Below, one piece after another: positions 1 to 8,584 of a stretch of 64,000 nt of DNA. The stretch covers positions 682,001 through 746,000 of the forward strand of contig JACRLZ010000002.1 of the NCBI GenBank assembly GCA_016235125.1, written 5' to 3'. Within the stretch, counting starts at the first letter, position 1. The number at the start of each line of letters is the position of its first letter. The position numbers and the translations under genes were made by a program. The DNA comes from Sphingobacteriales bacterium. Lineage in GTDB: Bacteria > Bacteroidota > Bacteroidia > Chitinophagales > Chitinophagaceae. The notes below the pieces were generated by a model. The model made no database searches. It was given only the letters and a program-made list of their open reading frames with translations, and was not told where the DNA came from.

Positions 1-526
1 GCTCACTTCCTTCCACGTCTATTTTTATTACATCAATTTTCTTTATTTCTTTATATGCTGTCCATTTGTCAAGTGTGCTGACCTTTACCATCTCACTTTT
101 GCCTGAATAATTTTCAGGTTGACTGAGAGAAGACATTCCTTCATTGTCCGGACCGGACAGATATATAATTCTGTTTTCTTCTTTTTCGCCTAATGCGAGT
201 TTAACCATTTCAATATTATCAAACTTATTTAGTGCCACATTAGCCTGCAATGCATTGTATAAAAATGAGACAGGTTCAAAGGCAATCACTCTTCCCCTGG
301 TTGCCTGGCAGGCTGCAAGCAGAGAGAAGTAGCCGGTATTGGCGCCAATGTCAACAAAAACACTGTCAGGTTTCAACAGTTTATTAAGGATTAACCCGGT
401 TGGTTTTTCGTAATATCCATACCAGAATAGTTGTTGCTGAATATGTTCTTCCGGGTTGACGTTAATGAATATGTTGCCGGATAATTTTTTTTGGTATGTC
501 TTACCAGCAATACCCAATACTTTCAT
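1..526 (-). CDS. FkbM family methyltransferase, 3' end off window
   Basis: An open frame of about 175 codons runs off the left edge, so the C-terminus is missing. It reads as a SAM-dependent FkbM methyltransferase: the SAM-binding motif VFVDIGANTGYFSLLAA lies at residues 56-72, followed by the acidic motif IAFEPVSFLYNAL, and the last visible residues DVIKIDVEGSE match the conserved KIDVEG motif. The family O-methylates sugars and natural products, and the neighbouring flippase and glycosyltransferases suggest a surface-glycan substrate (inference). I chose the ATG at 526. The frame stays open upstream to about 688 without another ATG, so a TTG start is possible. It is divergent from the flippase gene at 661. 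Confidence 0.85.
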   Translation of the reverse strand, partial: MKVLGIAGKTYQKKLSGNIFINVNPEEHIQQQLFWYGYYEKPTGLILNKLLKPDSVFVDIGANTGYFSLLAACQATRGRVIAFEPVSFLYNALQANVALNKFDNIEMVKLALGEKEENRIIYLSGPDNEGMSSLSQPENYSGKSEMVKVSTLDKWTAYKEIKKIDVIKIDVEGSE

Positions 527-660
527 CAGTTTCAGAAAAAAACGGAGTCCCCGATGCGGGAACCTGAACTTCCGGGTATATGAATTAAGTAATCTGTAGA
601 ACAAGCTGTTTGATTTTCGGTATTGAATAAAATTATGTTTTATTTGCCTAAACTTAGGCA

Positions 661-1971
661 GTGAGATTCCTGTTAAAAGGTTTTGCTTTCAGGGTAATTT
701 ATATGGCGGCGGTTTCGCTGGCCAATCTTGTTATTGCAAAAATTGCAGGTACAACTGAGTTCGGTCTTATCTCGATGCTGGTGGTAAATGCTGCTCTCAT
801 CCAAATTATCACAGGATTGGGAACTGATTCAGCTATTGTATGGCATGGAATAACCGGAAAGCAGGAAGAAAAGAATAAGATTTATTCGCTTACAATTTAT
901 GCATCATTGCTGCAGCTATTTCTTTTCACTGCAGCGGCAGTTATATTTTTCCGTTCAACAGGCAAGACAATTCTGAGTGGGGCCGACCGCTCCGGATATT
1001 TTTATATTGAACTGGGTTACTTTGCCGGACTTATACTCACCGATAAATTTACATCACTATTCTATTCGCAACAGTCGGGTGTATTTTGCAATAAACTTCT
1101 TGGTGGAACCGTATCCGCCTTGTTTACTATTTTCCTGATTTTTATTTTAACTAATCCCGTTCTTACTCCTGCTATTCCCGCAATAATACTTTGCATTTTT
1201 ATGCTGGTGCCGGCAATTGTTTTGATCCTGGTTTATCAGTTCAGTTACAAGCCCAGGTTAGAAAGACCCGGGAAGAGCAGCCTTGGCTCATTTGCAAGTT
1301 TCTCATTTATAGTGCTGGTCACAAATCTTGTACAGTTTGTTGCTTACCGGGCTGATTACTGGTTTATCAATTATTATCATAGCAAACCAGATGTCGGGAT
1401 CTATGCTCAGGCATCTAAATTCATGCAGATGTTATGGATCATGCCGGTAATTCTTGCCGGATTCATTGTTCCGGCTCTTAAAAACAGAGACAATAAGATG
1501 TCAGTTGCCCAACTGGTCACTGTAAGCCGACTGCTGTTTTTTTCGCATATCATTTTAGGAATATTGATTGCCGCTGGCAGTTACCTGGTCTATCAATTCT
1601 TCTTACCTGTTGATTTTTCAAATGGATTTGAATCACTGCTTATCATGATGCCGGGATATTTGTTATTTATTTTTCCCACGGTACTGGCTGCTTATTTTTC
1701 GGCTAACAGAATGCTCAAGATAAACCTGGCCGGCTCTGTAATTTGTTTCGCTATCATACTTATAGCTGATTTGTTGCTCATTCCCCGATACTCCTTTAAG
1801 GGGGCGGCACTGGCTAATTTAATTTCCTATTCCCTTACTTCCATATTTTTTCTTGTCATGATAAAGTATAAAGAAGATATATCGCTGAAAAGCTTTTTTG
1901 TGCTAAATAGGAGGGATTTCAAAAACCTTTTTTCAGGATTTAGAGGTACCGGTAATGAAAGTGAAAAATGA
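661..1971 (+). CDS. polysaccharide biosynthesis flippase (Wzx/MOP-like)
   Basis: This 436-residue, very hydrophobic protein has about 12 predicted membrane helices with short polar loops, the architecture of MOP-superfamily lipid-linked oligosaccharide flippases. By family knowledge such proteins move undecaprenyl-linked glycan units across the inner membrane. The start is GTG at 661: an in-frame stop lies at 655-657, and starting at the later ATG (703) would cut the first membrane helix. It is divergent from the FkbM gene and faces the heptose operon, so it is probably part of the same surface-glycan locus. Substrate unknown. Confidence 0.82.
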   Translation: MRFLLKGFAFRVIYMAAVSLANLVIAKIAGTTEFGLISMLVVNAALIQIITGLGTDSAIVWHGITGKQEEKNKIYSLTIYASLLQLFLFTAAAVIFFRSTGKTILSGADRSGYFYIELGYFAGLILTDKFTSLFYSQQSGVFCNKLLGGTVSALFTIFLIFILTNPVLTPAIPAIILCIFMLVPAIVLILVYQFSYKPRLERPGKSSLGSFASFSFIVLVTNLVQFVAYRADYWFINYYHSKPDVGIYAQASKFMQMLWIMPVILAGFIVPALKNRDNKMSVAQLVTVSRLLFFSHIILGILIAAGSYLVYQFFLPVDFSNGFESLLIMMPGYLLFIFPTVLAAYFSANRMLKINLAGSVICFAIILIADLLLIPRYSFKGAALANLISYSLTSIFFLVMIKYKEDISLKSFFVLNRRDFKNLFSGFRGTGNESEK

Positions 1972-1996
1972 TTGAAGATATCTTTTTTTGGACGAA

Positions 1997-2995
1997 TCAA
2001 TTATCGTAGTTCATTTTTTGTTTTTCGTTTTCCTTTGTTTTATTCTTGTTTGACTTCTCATCCAGTTTTTTCTCGTCCCTGTTTCCCTTGGGGTCAAGGA
2101 GAGGGTCGCCAACCGGGGCCTGTCCATCCTGCAGTTTAAATGTGAACACCTTATTGATATGAACCCATCTGCCGTTTTCCCATCTAAAACCTTCCTGGTC
2201 GCCATCGGGCACATAGGTCCACTTATGTTCTTCATCGTTATTTTCTGAAACAAGGTGATCAACCAGTATCATTTGAAGGTCATCAATATAATTTACCAAT
2301 ACCCTTGCGTTTTTCTTGAATTCGATATTGAAACGGTACTGGGGCTTTTTAGGAATGCTGTCGTTTTCATAAGTGAAGAAAGGCCCCCCGAATACCGGCT
2401 CATTCTTTTCATTAAAACTGAGTACTTCGATCCATTTCATACTGCTCATCACACTGTAGCTGTCAAAACCAAATAAGGTGTAATAATTTTTTCCTTTATG
2501 CTGGGTTTTTACCATGTTGTAATAAACGGCCCCGATCCAGTTGCCCCTTGTTCTCACAGAGTCCTGTGCTTTATCGGTAAACTCTGAAACATCCCGCAAT
2601 GGAAAAAGCTTCAGTGAACCGTCCGCTGTTTTCATCTGTACGGCTCCCCTCTGCCGGCAGTAATAGTCATCAAAGGCTATTGTCCATGTAATGATACGGA
2701 AAGAAGTATCAGGAGCATATAATTTTGAAACACCTAAAACAGAATCGAAAGGATAATAAAATGAGTTTTTGATCTGCAGTGCTCTTACCAGAGTTCTTGT
2801 GAATATGCTGTCTGACACCATGCGGTCTTCGGTAAGGCTGTCGGTATTCAGGTACATGGCATACTCTTTCAGGGTATCTTCTTTAGCCCTAAGCTTTTTC
2901 ATGTCAGCTGCAGTTATCTTCTGCGGCATTGCAAGATGGGATAGCGACAGGAATAATAAACAAAAGGGAACCGCATTAATAAGGATATTTTTCAC
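1997..2995 (-). CDS. secreted protein of unknown function
   Basis: A 332-residue protein with an N-terminal signal peptide (hydrophobic stretch about residues 4-22, AMPQ cleavage-like site). The middle is rich in aromatic residues and beta-prone, including FFTYENDSIPKKP. The C-terminal 35 residues are low-complexity, charged and rich in K, N, E and D. I recognise the general type as a conserved uncharacterised Bacteroidota secreted protein but can assign no function. The start codon is GTG at 2995; no in-frame ATG exists before the upstream stop. It follows the heptose operon on the same strand after about 145 nt and may not be co-transcribed. Confidence 0.7.
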   Translation of the reverse strand: MKNILINAVPFCLLFLSLSHLAMPQKITAADMKKLRAKEDTLKEYAMYLNTDSLTEDRMVSDSIFTRTLVRALQIKNSFYYPFDSVLGVSKLYAPDTSFRIITWTIAFDDYYCRQRGAVQMKTADGSLKLFPLRDVSEFTDKAQDSVRTRGNWIGAVYYNMVKTQHKGKNYYTLFGFDSYSVMSSMKWIEVLSFNEKNEPVFGGPFFTYENDSIPKKPQYRFNIEFKKNARVLVNYIDDLQMILVDHLVSENNDEEHKWTYVPDGDQEGFRWENGRWVHINKVFTFKLQDGQAPVGDPLLDPKGNRDEKKLDEKSNKNKTKENEKQKMNYDN

Positions 2996-3139
2996 CAGGA
3001 TAACTTTTATTTGGCTGTGCTAAGTTACTGCTTAATTCAGATGCCTGTCCGGATGACCGGGTTGCACATGCAAATTTCTTTGTTTTTTCCGGTCTGAAGG
3101 AAGAACAACGCAGGAGGGGTAGTAAAATTTTGTGAAGGG

Positions 3140-4384
3140 TCATAAAGTCCTGGCAAAATCAGCCAATGAATTCACTCTAAGATCAATATCCGGATGTGGA
3201 AAAGGAATATCGGGATGGGTAGTGGCTGCAAAAGCGGTGTATATCCCCGCATTTCTGCCAAAGAGCATATCACTGGGTTTATTGCCGATAATGATTGACT
3301 TGCTAAAATCAATTTCAGGAAAATCTCTTTTGGCATGAAAGGCCATCCCAGGATTGGGCTTTCTGTCTGGATGTTTATTGTCTGTACTGCTGCAATAATA
3401 TATTTTATCAATGCGTCCTCCGGACATTTCAATTTCCGATATCATGTATTGATGAATTTCTGCGAGGCCGGCCTCAGTCATCAAACCCTTGCCAACTCCC
3501 CGCTGATTGCTGACGAGGATGATTTTCCCGAATTTGTCGCTGAATTTATGAAAGGCCTCTTTCACGCCATTGTAAAAACTAAATTCATTTAAGTTCCGGA
3601 TATAATCATCTTTTTTCTCCGGGTTTACCACACCGTCCCTGTCAATGAAGAGAGTCCAGCTTTTGTCAATCTTGTTTAAATCAAACGGAGGGGGGGGCAA
3701 TTCAACTTGTGCCCGCCTGTAATCTTCCGGGATACCAATGTCGATGAAATACTCATCCTGTACAAATCCATATACTCTTCGTTGGGCATAAAATTTCTCC
3801 AGGTAATCTTTTTCGAATGAAAATTTTGACGGGAATTCTTCATCAAGAAATTTGTTCCTGTTCAAAATATAGAGCCCACCATTAATAACTCCGTATTCGT
3901 ATGCTTTTTTTTCTTTAAAATTTTTGACCAGGTTGTCTTTAGACAGTTCCACCACTCCATAGCGGTCAAAATTTTTCATTGGCTTTAATAATAGGGTGCA
4001 TTCGGCAATATTATGTGTATGAAACCGGAAAGCTTTATGAAGATCGGCTTTAAAAAGTGTGTCGCCGTTTGCCACAACAATGTTTTCGTCTGTTGCTTTT
4101 GAGCAGCCCAGTTGAATGGCGCCGCCAGTACCTAATGGCTCTTCTTCAATTGAGCATTGATAGTTAAGCGTTGAGAACTGAGTATTCAGATATTCTTCAA
4201 TCAATTCATGTTTATACCCCAGCGAGAAAATGAAATTTTCGATACCCTGACTTCGCAAAAAATTAATGACATAAAAAAGAAAAGGTCTGCCGGCTACAGG
4301 CGCCATACATTTCGGCAAATCCGGAACAGTTTCTTTCAACCTTGTTCCAAGTCCTCCTGCTAATATGATTGCTTCTTTGACCAC
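3140..4384 (-). CDS. hddC: HddC-GmhB fusion: heptose-1-P guanylyltransferase plus heptose bisphosphate phosphatase
   Basis: Two enzymes in one chain. Residues about 1-225 are a nucleotidyltransferase: AIILAGGLGTRL binding loop, PLGTGGAI, VVANGDTLF and a C-terminal FIDIGIPEDYRRA. Residues about 240-414 are a HAD-IIIA phosphatase with catalytic DRDG in LFIDRDGVVN (about 246-255), VSNQRGVGKG and the late motif IIIGNKPSDM. After the GHMP kinase HddA, GmhB would remove the 7-phosphate and HddC would attach GMP, giving GDP-D-glycero-alpha-D-manno-heptose (family knowledge). I placed the start at GTG 4384, 11 nt after the gmhA stop; a TTG at 4402 would overlap gmhA. The nucleotide (GTP or another) is inferred from the neighbours. 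Confidence 0.85.
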   Translation of the reverse strand: MVKEAIILAGGLGTRLKETVPDLPKCMAPVAGRPFLFYVINFLRSQGIENFIFSLGYKHELIEEYLNTQFSTLNYQCSIEEEPLGTGGAIQLGCSKATDENIVVANGDTLFKADLHKAFRFHTHNIAECTLLLKPMKNFDRYGVVELSKDNLVKNFKEKKAYEYGVINGGLYILNRNKFLDEEFPSKFSFEKDYLEKFYAQRRVYGFVQDEYFIDIGIPEDYRRAQVELPPPPFDLNKIDKSWTLFIDRDGVVNPEKKDDYIRNLNEFSFYNGVKEAFHKFSDKFGKIILVSNQRGVGKGLMTEAGLAEIHQYMISEIEMSGGRIDKIYYCSSTDNKHPDRKPNPGMAFHAKRDFPEIDFSKSIIIGNKPSDMLFGRNAGIYTAFAATTHPDIPFPHPDIDLRVNSLADFARTL

Positions 4385-4394
4385 ATTTAGCTTA

Positions 4395-4967
4395 TTAGCC
4401 AAAATATTTTTCTTCCACTAATTGACAGATGATGTGGCCGATAGTGATATGACTTTCCTGAATCCTTGGTGTATCGTTTGAAGGTATATTAATAAGGTAG
4501 TCAGAAATCGCTTTCATTTTGCCGCCGGTTTCACCTGTGAAAGCAACCGTTATTATCCCTTTTTCTTTTGCCACTTCAAAGGCTTTAATAATATTTTCAG
4601 AGTTACCGGAAGTAGACAGACCGATAAGCACATCGTTCTTTTGTCCAATACCATCGATCATTCTTGAATAAACAACATCATAGCCATAATCATTTGCTAC
4701 AGCAGTCAGGTAGGAAGTATTGCAATGCAACGCTTCAGCAGGCAATGCTTTTCTGTCAGTATAAAAACGGCCGGAAAATTCGGCAGCAAGGTGCTGAGCA
4801 TCGGCAGCGCTGCCGCCATTGCCGCAGAAATAAACCCGGTTGCCATTTTTAAATGCACCCGTAAAAACAGCAACTACTTTTTCAATTGTATCTAATAAAT
4901 TTTCGTTCTTCAGAATCTGCTGTTTTGTATCAATGGATGCCTGGATAATTTTTTTTATTTTTTCCAT
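4395..4967 (-). CDS. gmhA: sedoheptulose-7-phosphate isomerase GmhA
   Basis: A 190-residue SIS-domain protein. VYFCGNGGSAADAQHLAAE and GLSTSGNSENI are the phosphosugar-binding loops, and the C-terminal ESHITIGHIICQLVE is typical of GmhA. It converts sedoheptulose 7-phosphate to D-glycero-D-manno-heptose 7-phosphate, the first committed heptose step. The frame extends to 5018, but I chose ATG 4967 because a clear Shine-Dalgarno sequence (GGGAGGA) lies 4 nt upstream, unusual for this genome, and the protein then has family length. It sits between hddA and the HddC-GmhB gene on the same strand. Confidence 0.93.
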   Translation of the reverse strand: MEKIKKIIQASIDTKQQILKNENLLDTIEKVVAVFTGAFKNGNRVYFCGNGGSAADAQHLAAEFSGRFYTDRKALPAEALHCNTSYLTAVANDYGYDVVYSRMIDGIGQKNDVLIGLSTSGNSENIIKAFEVAKEKGIITVAFTGETGGKMKAISDYLINIPSNDTPRIQESHITIGHIICQLVEEKYFG

Positions 4968-5005
4968 ATTTCCTCCCAATCTTTTTAATCCTGTTAATCG
5001 TGGTT

Positions 5006-6028
5006 CTATATCGTCCATGTTTTCAACCCATGCTCTACAAACTGGTAATTTCTTACCTGCCCTCCAAAGTTCTCTAAACTTTTTATCACTTTATACTTTG
5101 TGTTTCCGGGGCAATAAAAAATCATAAAACCTCCGCCACCGGCCCCGGAAATTTTACCGCCAGTGGCTCCGGCCTTTCTGGCCGTTTCATAAATCTCTTC
5201 CATTTTTGGATTGCTGATACCTTCTGCCATTTTTCTTTTTTGCTGAAAACCGAAATCAAGAATTTCGCCAATTTCATTCAGTCGTCCTTTCAGCAAGGCT
5301 TCTTTCATCATCTGTGCCTGCTGTTTCAACTGGTGCATCGCCTCAATGGATTGTTCTTTTTTATCAGTTACATTCCGGCTTTGTTTTTTTATGATCTCTG
5401 CAGAGTCACGGCTGGTGGCAGTGTAATACAGCAATAAGTTATTTTCCAGCTCAAATAAATGCTGCTGATTAACCCGCAATGGATTTACTATCACTTTGTC
5501 GTTTGCATAAAATTCCATGAAGTTGACACCGCCAAAAGTAGCAGCATACTGATCCTGTTTTCCGCCGGCAAGATTTAAATCTTTTCTTTCTATTTCATAG
5601 GCATAATGCGCCATGTCGTATTCGCCCAGCGGAAGCCTGAGCATTTCTGCAAATGCACCGACGATTGCCACCACCAGTGTAGAGGAAGTTCCCAGTCCCG
5701 AACCGGCGGGGGCATCTACATAGGTGGAGAGCCGGAAACCCTGCTCTTTTATTCCGTAATCTTTTTGGATGCGGTTATAAACACCTTTCAGTAAATCAAG
5801 TTTTCCGTTGACAGGCAGTGAATTTTGCCATTCAAACTGCAACTCCTCATTTCTGTCAATTGCCTCAAGTATAATTTTATTTTCTGCAAGAGGTTCAATA
5901 GTTGCATTGGCATACAGAGACAAGGTAGCATTGAGGATTGCGCCTCCGTACAGATCGCTATAGGGACTAACATCGGTGCCGCCGCCGGCTAATCCGATCC
6001 GCAAAGGGGCTTTACTTCTGTATATCAT
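5006..6028 (-). CDS. hddA: D-glycero-alpha-D-manno-heptose-7-phosphate kinase
   Basis: A 340-residue GHMP kinase. The N-terminal APLRIGLAGGGTDVSPY is the HddA/fucokinase-like signature, PAGSGLGTSST is the phosphate-binding loop and KISGAGGGGFMIFY is the C-terminal motif 3. The enzyme phosphorylates heptose 7-phosphate at C1 with the alpha configuration, which directs the product to GDP-heptose rather than ADP-heptose (family knowledge). Its start overlaps the end of the glycosyltransferase gene by 17 nt, and gmhA follows after 38 nt, so the genes are very likely co-transcribed. Together with gmhA and the fusion gene it completes the pathway. Confidence 0.92.
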   Translation of the reverse strand: MIYRSKAPLRIGLAGGGTDVSPYSDLYGGAILNATLSLYANATIEPLAENKIILEAIDRNEELQFEWQNSLPVNGKLDLLKGVYNRIQKDYGIKEQGFRLSTYVDAPAGSGLGTSSTLVVAIVGAFAEMLRLPLGEYDMAHYAYEIERKDLNLAGGKQDQYAATFGGVNFMEFYANDKVIVNPLRVNQQHLFELENNLLLYYTATSRDSAEIIKKQSRNVTDKKEQSIEAMHQLKQQAQMMKEALLKGRLNEIGEILDFGFQQKRKMAEGISNPKMEEIYETARKAGATGGKISGAGGGGFMIFYCPGNTKYKVIKSLENFGGQVRNYQFVEHGLKTWTI

Positions 6029-7136
6029 TTGCTAACTGAAAAACAGAACTGACCATATTGGCCCAACTGTATTTCTGTTTTTCATTGCGAAGATGAGGAA
6101 TAAAATAATTTTCTCCTAATTGGTAAAACTTCAATATGCCCCCTGCTATCGCTTGTGGATTTGGCTCAACAACTATCCCAACTTTTTCATCCGGTACCAA
6201 TGAAGGTAGTCCTCCCACATTGGTAACCACCATCGGTTTTTCAAAATGATAGGCGAGGGGAGTGACACCGCTCTGTGTAGCATTGCGGTAGGGTTGTATC
6301 ACTGCATCAGCTGCACAGAGATAATATTTTACTTCACTATCAGGAATAAAATCTGTTTTTAAGATCAGCTGATCTTTTATTCCCAGTTTTTCTATTTGTT
6401 CTTTGTAAAGTTTTTCGTCTTCATAAAATTCGCCGGTTACAAGAAGTTTAATGTTTTTTAAATGCGACATTGCTTCCAATAACAGGTCAAGTCCTTTATA
6501 CTTGCGGATAAAACCGAAGAACAAAATAATTTTTTCATTTTCGGGAAGACCGAGATATTTTCTTGCATCTGCCTTTGATATAATTTCTCCGAAATTATCG
6601 TACAGCGGATGTGTGACCAGCTTTGCAGGTTTTGCTTTTTGAAAAAGACGGAGGTCAGCCATCACTTTTTCACTCATCGTGATGAAAGCATCGCAGCGTT
6701 TCAGAAAATATCTGGTGAAAGGTTTGTCGCCAAATCTTTTTTCATGAGGTATCACATTGTCTGCTATGCAGATGATCTTTGTGTGATTGTTCTTTCTGAT
6801 TTTCTTTAGAATTGTACCCAACGCCGGACCCATAAATGGCAGCCAGAAACGAACTACAATAATGTCGGGTTTTTCTTTTTTTAACCGGTTACCGGTTTTT
6901 ATCCAGTTAAAAGGATTGACTGAATTAATTACAGTATGGATTTTCAAATTCTCCGGCGCAGGTTCATTTGAATATTGCGTTTTACCAGGAAAAAGAAATG
7001 AGGGATATTGTAAGGAGAAAGAGTAAATGGAACAATCATGACCCTCATCAATAAACTGTTTTGCCAGCCTTTGATTGAATGTAGCCAATCCTCCCCGCAG
7101 CGGATGTGCAGGTCCTATGATGATGACCTTTGACAT
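6012..7136 (-). CDS. family 4 glycosyltransferase
   Basis: A 374-residue GT-B glycosyltransferase. The N-terminal domain starts with VIIIGPAHPLRGGLATFN. The C-terminal domain carries IILFFGFIRKYKGLDLLLEA and the donor-binding segment EKPMVVTNVGGLPSLV with PDEKVGIVVEPN, as in GT4 retaining enzymes. It probably adds a sugar to a lipid-linked or surface glycan; donor and acceptor are unknown, and the heptose genes downstream make a heptosyl donor possible (inference). The start is ATG 7136, sharing one base with the stop of the preceding GT2 gene; a GTG at 7139 is the only nearby alternative. Confidence 0.85.
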   Translation of the reverse strand: MSKVIIIGPAHPLRGGLATFNQRLAKQFIDEGHDCSIYSFSLQYPSFLFPGKTQYSNEPAPENLKIHTVINSVNPFNWIKTGNRLKKEKPDIIVVRFWLPFMGPALGTILKKIRKNNHTKIICIADNVIPHEKRFGDKPFTRYFLKRCDAFITMSEKVMADLRLFQKAKPAKLVTHPLYDNFGEIISKADARKYLGLPENEKIILFFGFIRKYKGLDLLLEAMSHLKNIKLLVTGEFYEDEKLYKEQIEKLGIKDQLILKTDFIPDSEVKYYLCAADAVIQPYRNATQSGVTPLAYHFEKPMVVTNVGGLPSLVPDEKVGIVVEPNPQAIAGGILKFYQLGENYFIPHLRNEKQKYSWANMVSSVFQLANDIQK

Positions 7137-8077
7137 CACAAACCGGTTTTCTTTTCTACCAGATAAGTGTTTCGGAACGGGGAATTACGGGAGACCAATT
7201 CTCCAATGAAACCGGCAAGAAAAAGTTGCATTCCTATTACCAGGGAAGTAAGTGCAAGATAAAAACCCGGTTTGTTTGTAAGAGTGAAATTGCTATCAAT
7301 GATCTTTGAAATAACAAGGTAAATGGCAATTCCCAATCCTATCATAAAAAAAATGGTGCCCCATAATCCAAAAAAATGCATCGGTCTTTTGGAGAACCTG
7401 CCGACAAAGGAGATGGAAAGAAGGTCAAGAAACCCGTTGATGAATCTTCTTAATCCGAATTTTGATTTGCCGTATTTCCTTGCACGGTGCTCCACCACTT
7501 TCTCACCGATTTTCTTAAATCCTGACCATTTTGCCAGCACAGGTATATAGCGATGCATTTCACCATACACTTCAATTCCTTTTACGGTTCTGCTTTTATA
7601 TGCCTTTAGCCCGCAATTGAAGTCATGAAGTTTTATGCCCGACATGGTTCTTGTAACCGCATTAAAAAATTTGGAGGGAATGTTTTTGGTAAATGTATTA
7701 TCGTGGCGTTTCTTTTTCCAGCCGCTTACCATATCAAAACCATCCTCCAGTATCATTCTTCTTAATTCAGGAATTTCATCGGGACTGTCCTGCAGATCGG
7801 CATCCATTGTAATTACTACATCACCTGTAGCCGCACGGAAGCCTTCATTGAGTCCGGCAGATTTGCCATAGTTTCGCTGGAACTTGATGCCTTTGATATT
7901 CGGATTTTTTGAACGAAGTTGTTCTATCACTTCCCATGAATTGTCGCTGCTGCCATCATCTACATATATAATTTCATAGCTGTAATGGTTTTCGTTCATT
8001 ACTTTCCCGATCCATGCAGTAAGCTCCGGCAGCGATTCGGCTTCATCAATAAGCGGTATGACGATGGAGAGGTCCAT
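7136..8077 (-). CDS. family 2 glycosyltransferase with two C-terminal membrane helices (GtrB/DPM1-like)
   Basis: A 313-residue GT-A enzyme. LSIVIPLIDEAESLPEL, YVDDGSSDNSW and VITMDADLQDSP are the nucleotide- and metal-binding motifs, and HRARKYGKSKFGLRRF precedes two membrane helices (about residues 235-260 and 275-300). This is the arrangement of polyprenyl-phosphate glycosyltransferases that load a sugar on undecaprenyl phosphate. The start overlaps the DUF4199 stop by one base and its own stop overlaps the next gene, so these genes are translationally coupled. Sugar unknown. Confidence 0.88.
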   Translation of the reverse strand: MDLSIVIPLIDEAESLPELTAWIGKVMNENHYSYEIIYVDDGSSDNSWEVIEQLRSKNPNIKGIKFQRNYGKSAGLNEGFRAATGDVVITMDADLQDSPDEIPELRRMILEDGFDMVSGWKKKRHDNTFTKNIPSKFFNAVTRTMSGIKLHDFNCGLKAYKSRTVKGIEVYGEMHRYIPVLAKWSGFKKIGEKVVEHRARKYGKSKFGLRRFINGFLDLLSISFVGRFSKRPMHFFGLWGTIFFMIGLGIAIYLVISKIIDSNFTLTNKPGFYLALTSLVIGMQLFLAGFIGELVSRNSPFRNTYLVEKKTGL

Positions 8078-8574
8078 TAATTTTTTCTTCGCATCAGTAC
8101 AGCGGAAGCAGCCGCGGTAACGCCTGCCCCGATTATCAAATATCCGAAAATTGCTCCGTAAACAAGAACAGTTGTGTATCGGTTTTTATAACTGCTTACT
8201 TCATCATCTATTTCAGCAGGCGTTTTATCCTTTGTTTTTTCTTTCAAAAGAGCCTCTTTGTATGCCTTTGCAGATTCTTCTGCAAACTCAGGATGCATTT
8301 TACTAAAAACAAAAGTAAATGTCACCATGATGATCATGACCACGATAAAACAGCGAAAACCCTGGTTAAATAGGTCGCCAAACTTTCCTGTGCAGGCGGC
8401 TGATCTTCTGTATGCAATCAGTGTCCATAAAATGCCCGCTGCGTAAATTCCATACATTAAGTATTGGAAAATTGAATCAGATGGTTGATTTGAATAATAA
8501 AGGCCTAAACCAACTCCAATCATTACCAGGGCTGTGATGAGGCCTTTTAAAGCAGGGAGAAGCCGGATATGCAT
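8077..8574 (-). CDS. DUF4199 membrane protein
   Basis: A 165-residue integral membrane protein with four predicted helices (about residues 8-26, 36-54, 72-92 and 135-158) and a charged, helical loop between helices 3 and 4. Helix positions and the AYRR...GDLFNQGFRCF segment fit DUF4199, a Bacteroidota family of unknown function that I know next to GT2 glycosyltransferases and dihydroorotase homologs, as here. The ATG at 8574 lies 10 nt after the dihydroorotase homolog stop, indicating one operon. No catalytic residues can be named. Confidence 0.8.
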   Translation of the reverse strand: MHIRLLPALKGLITALVMIGVGLGLYYSNQPSDSIFQYLMYGIYAAGILWTLIAYRRSAACTGKFGDLFNQGFRCFIVVMIIMVTFTFVFSKMHPEFAEESAKAYKEALLKEKTKDKTPAEIDDEVSSYKNRYTTVLVYGAIFGYLIIGAGVTAAASAVLMRRKN

Positions 8575-8584
8575 GAATATTTTA

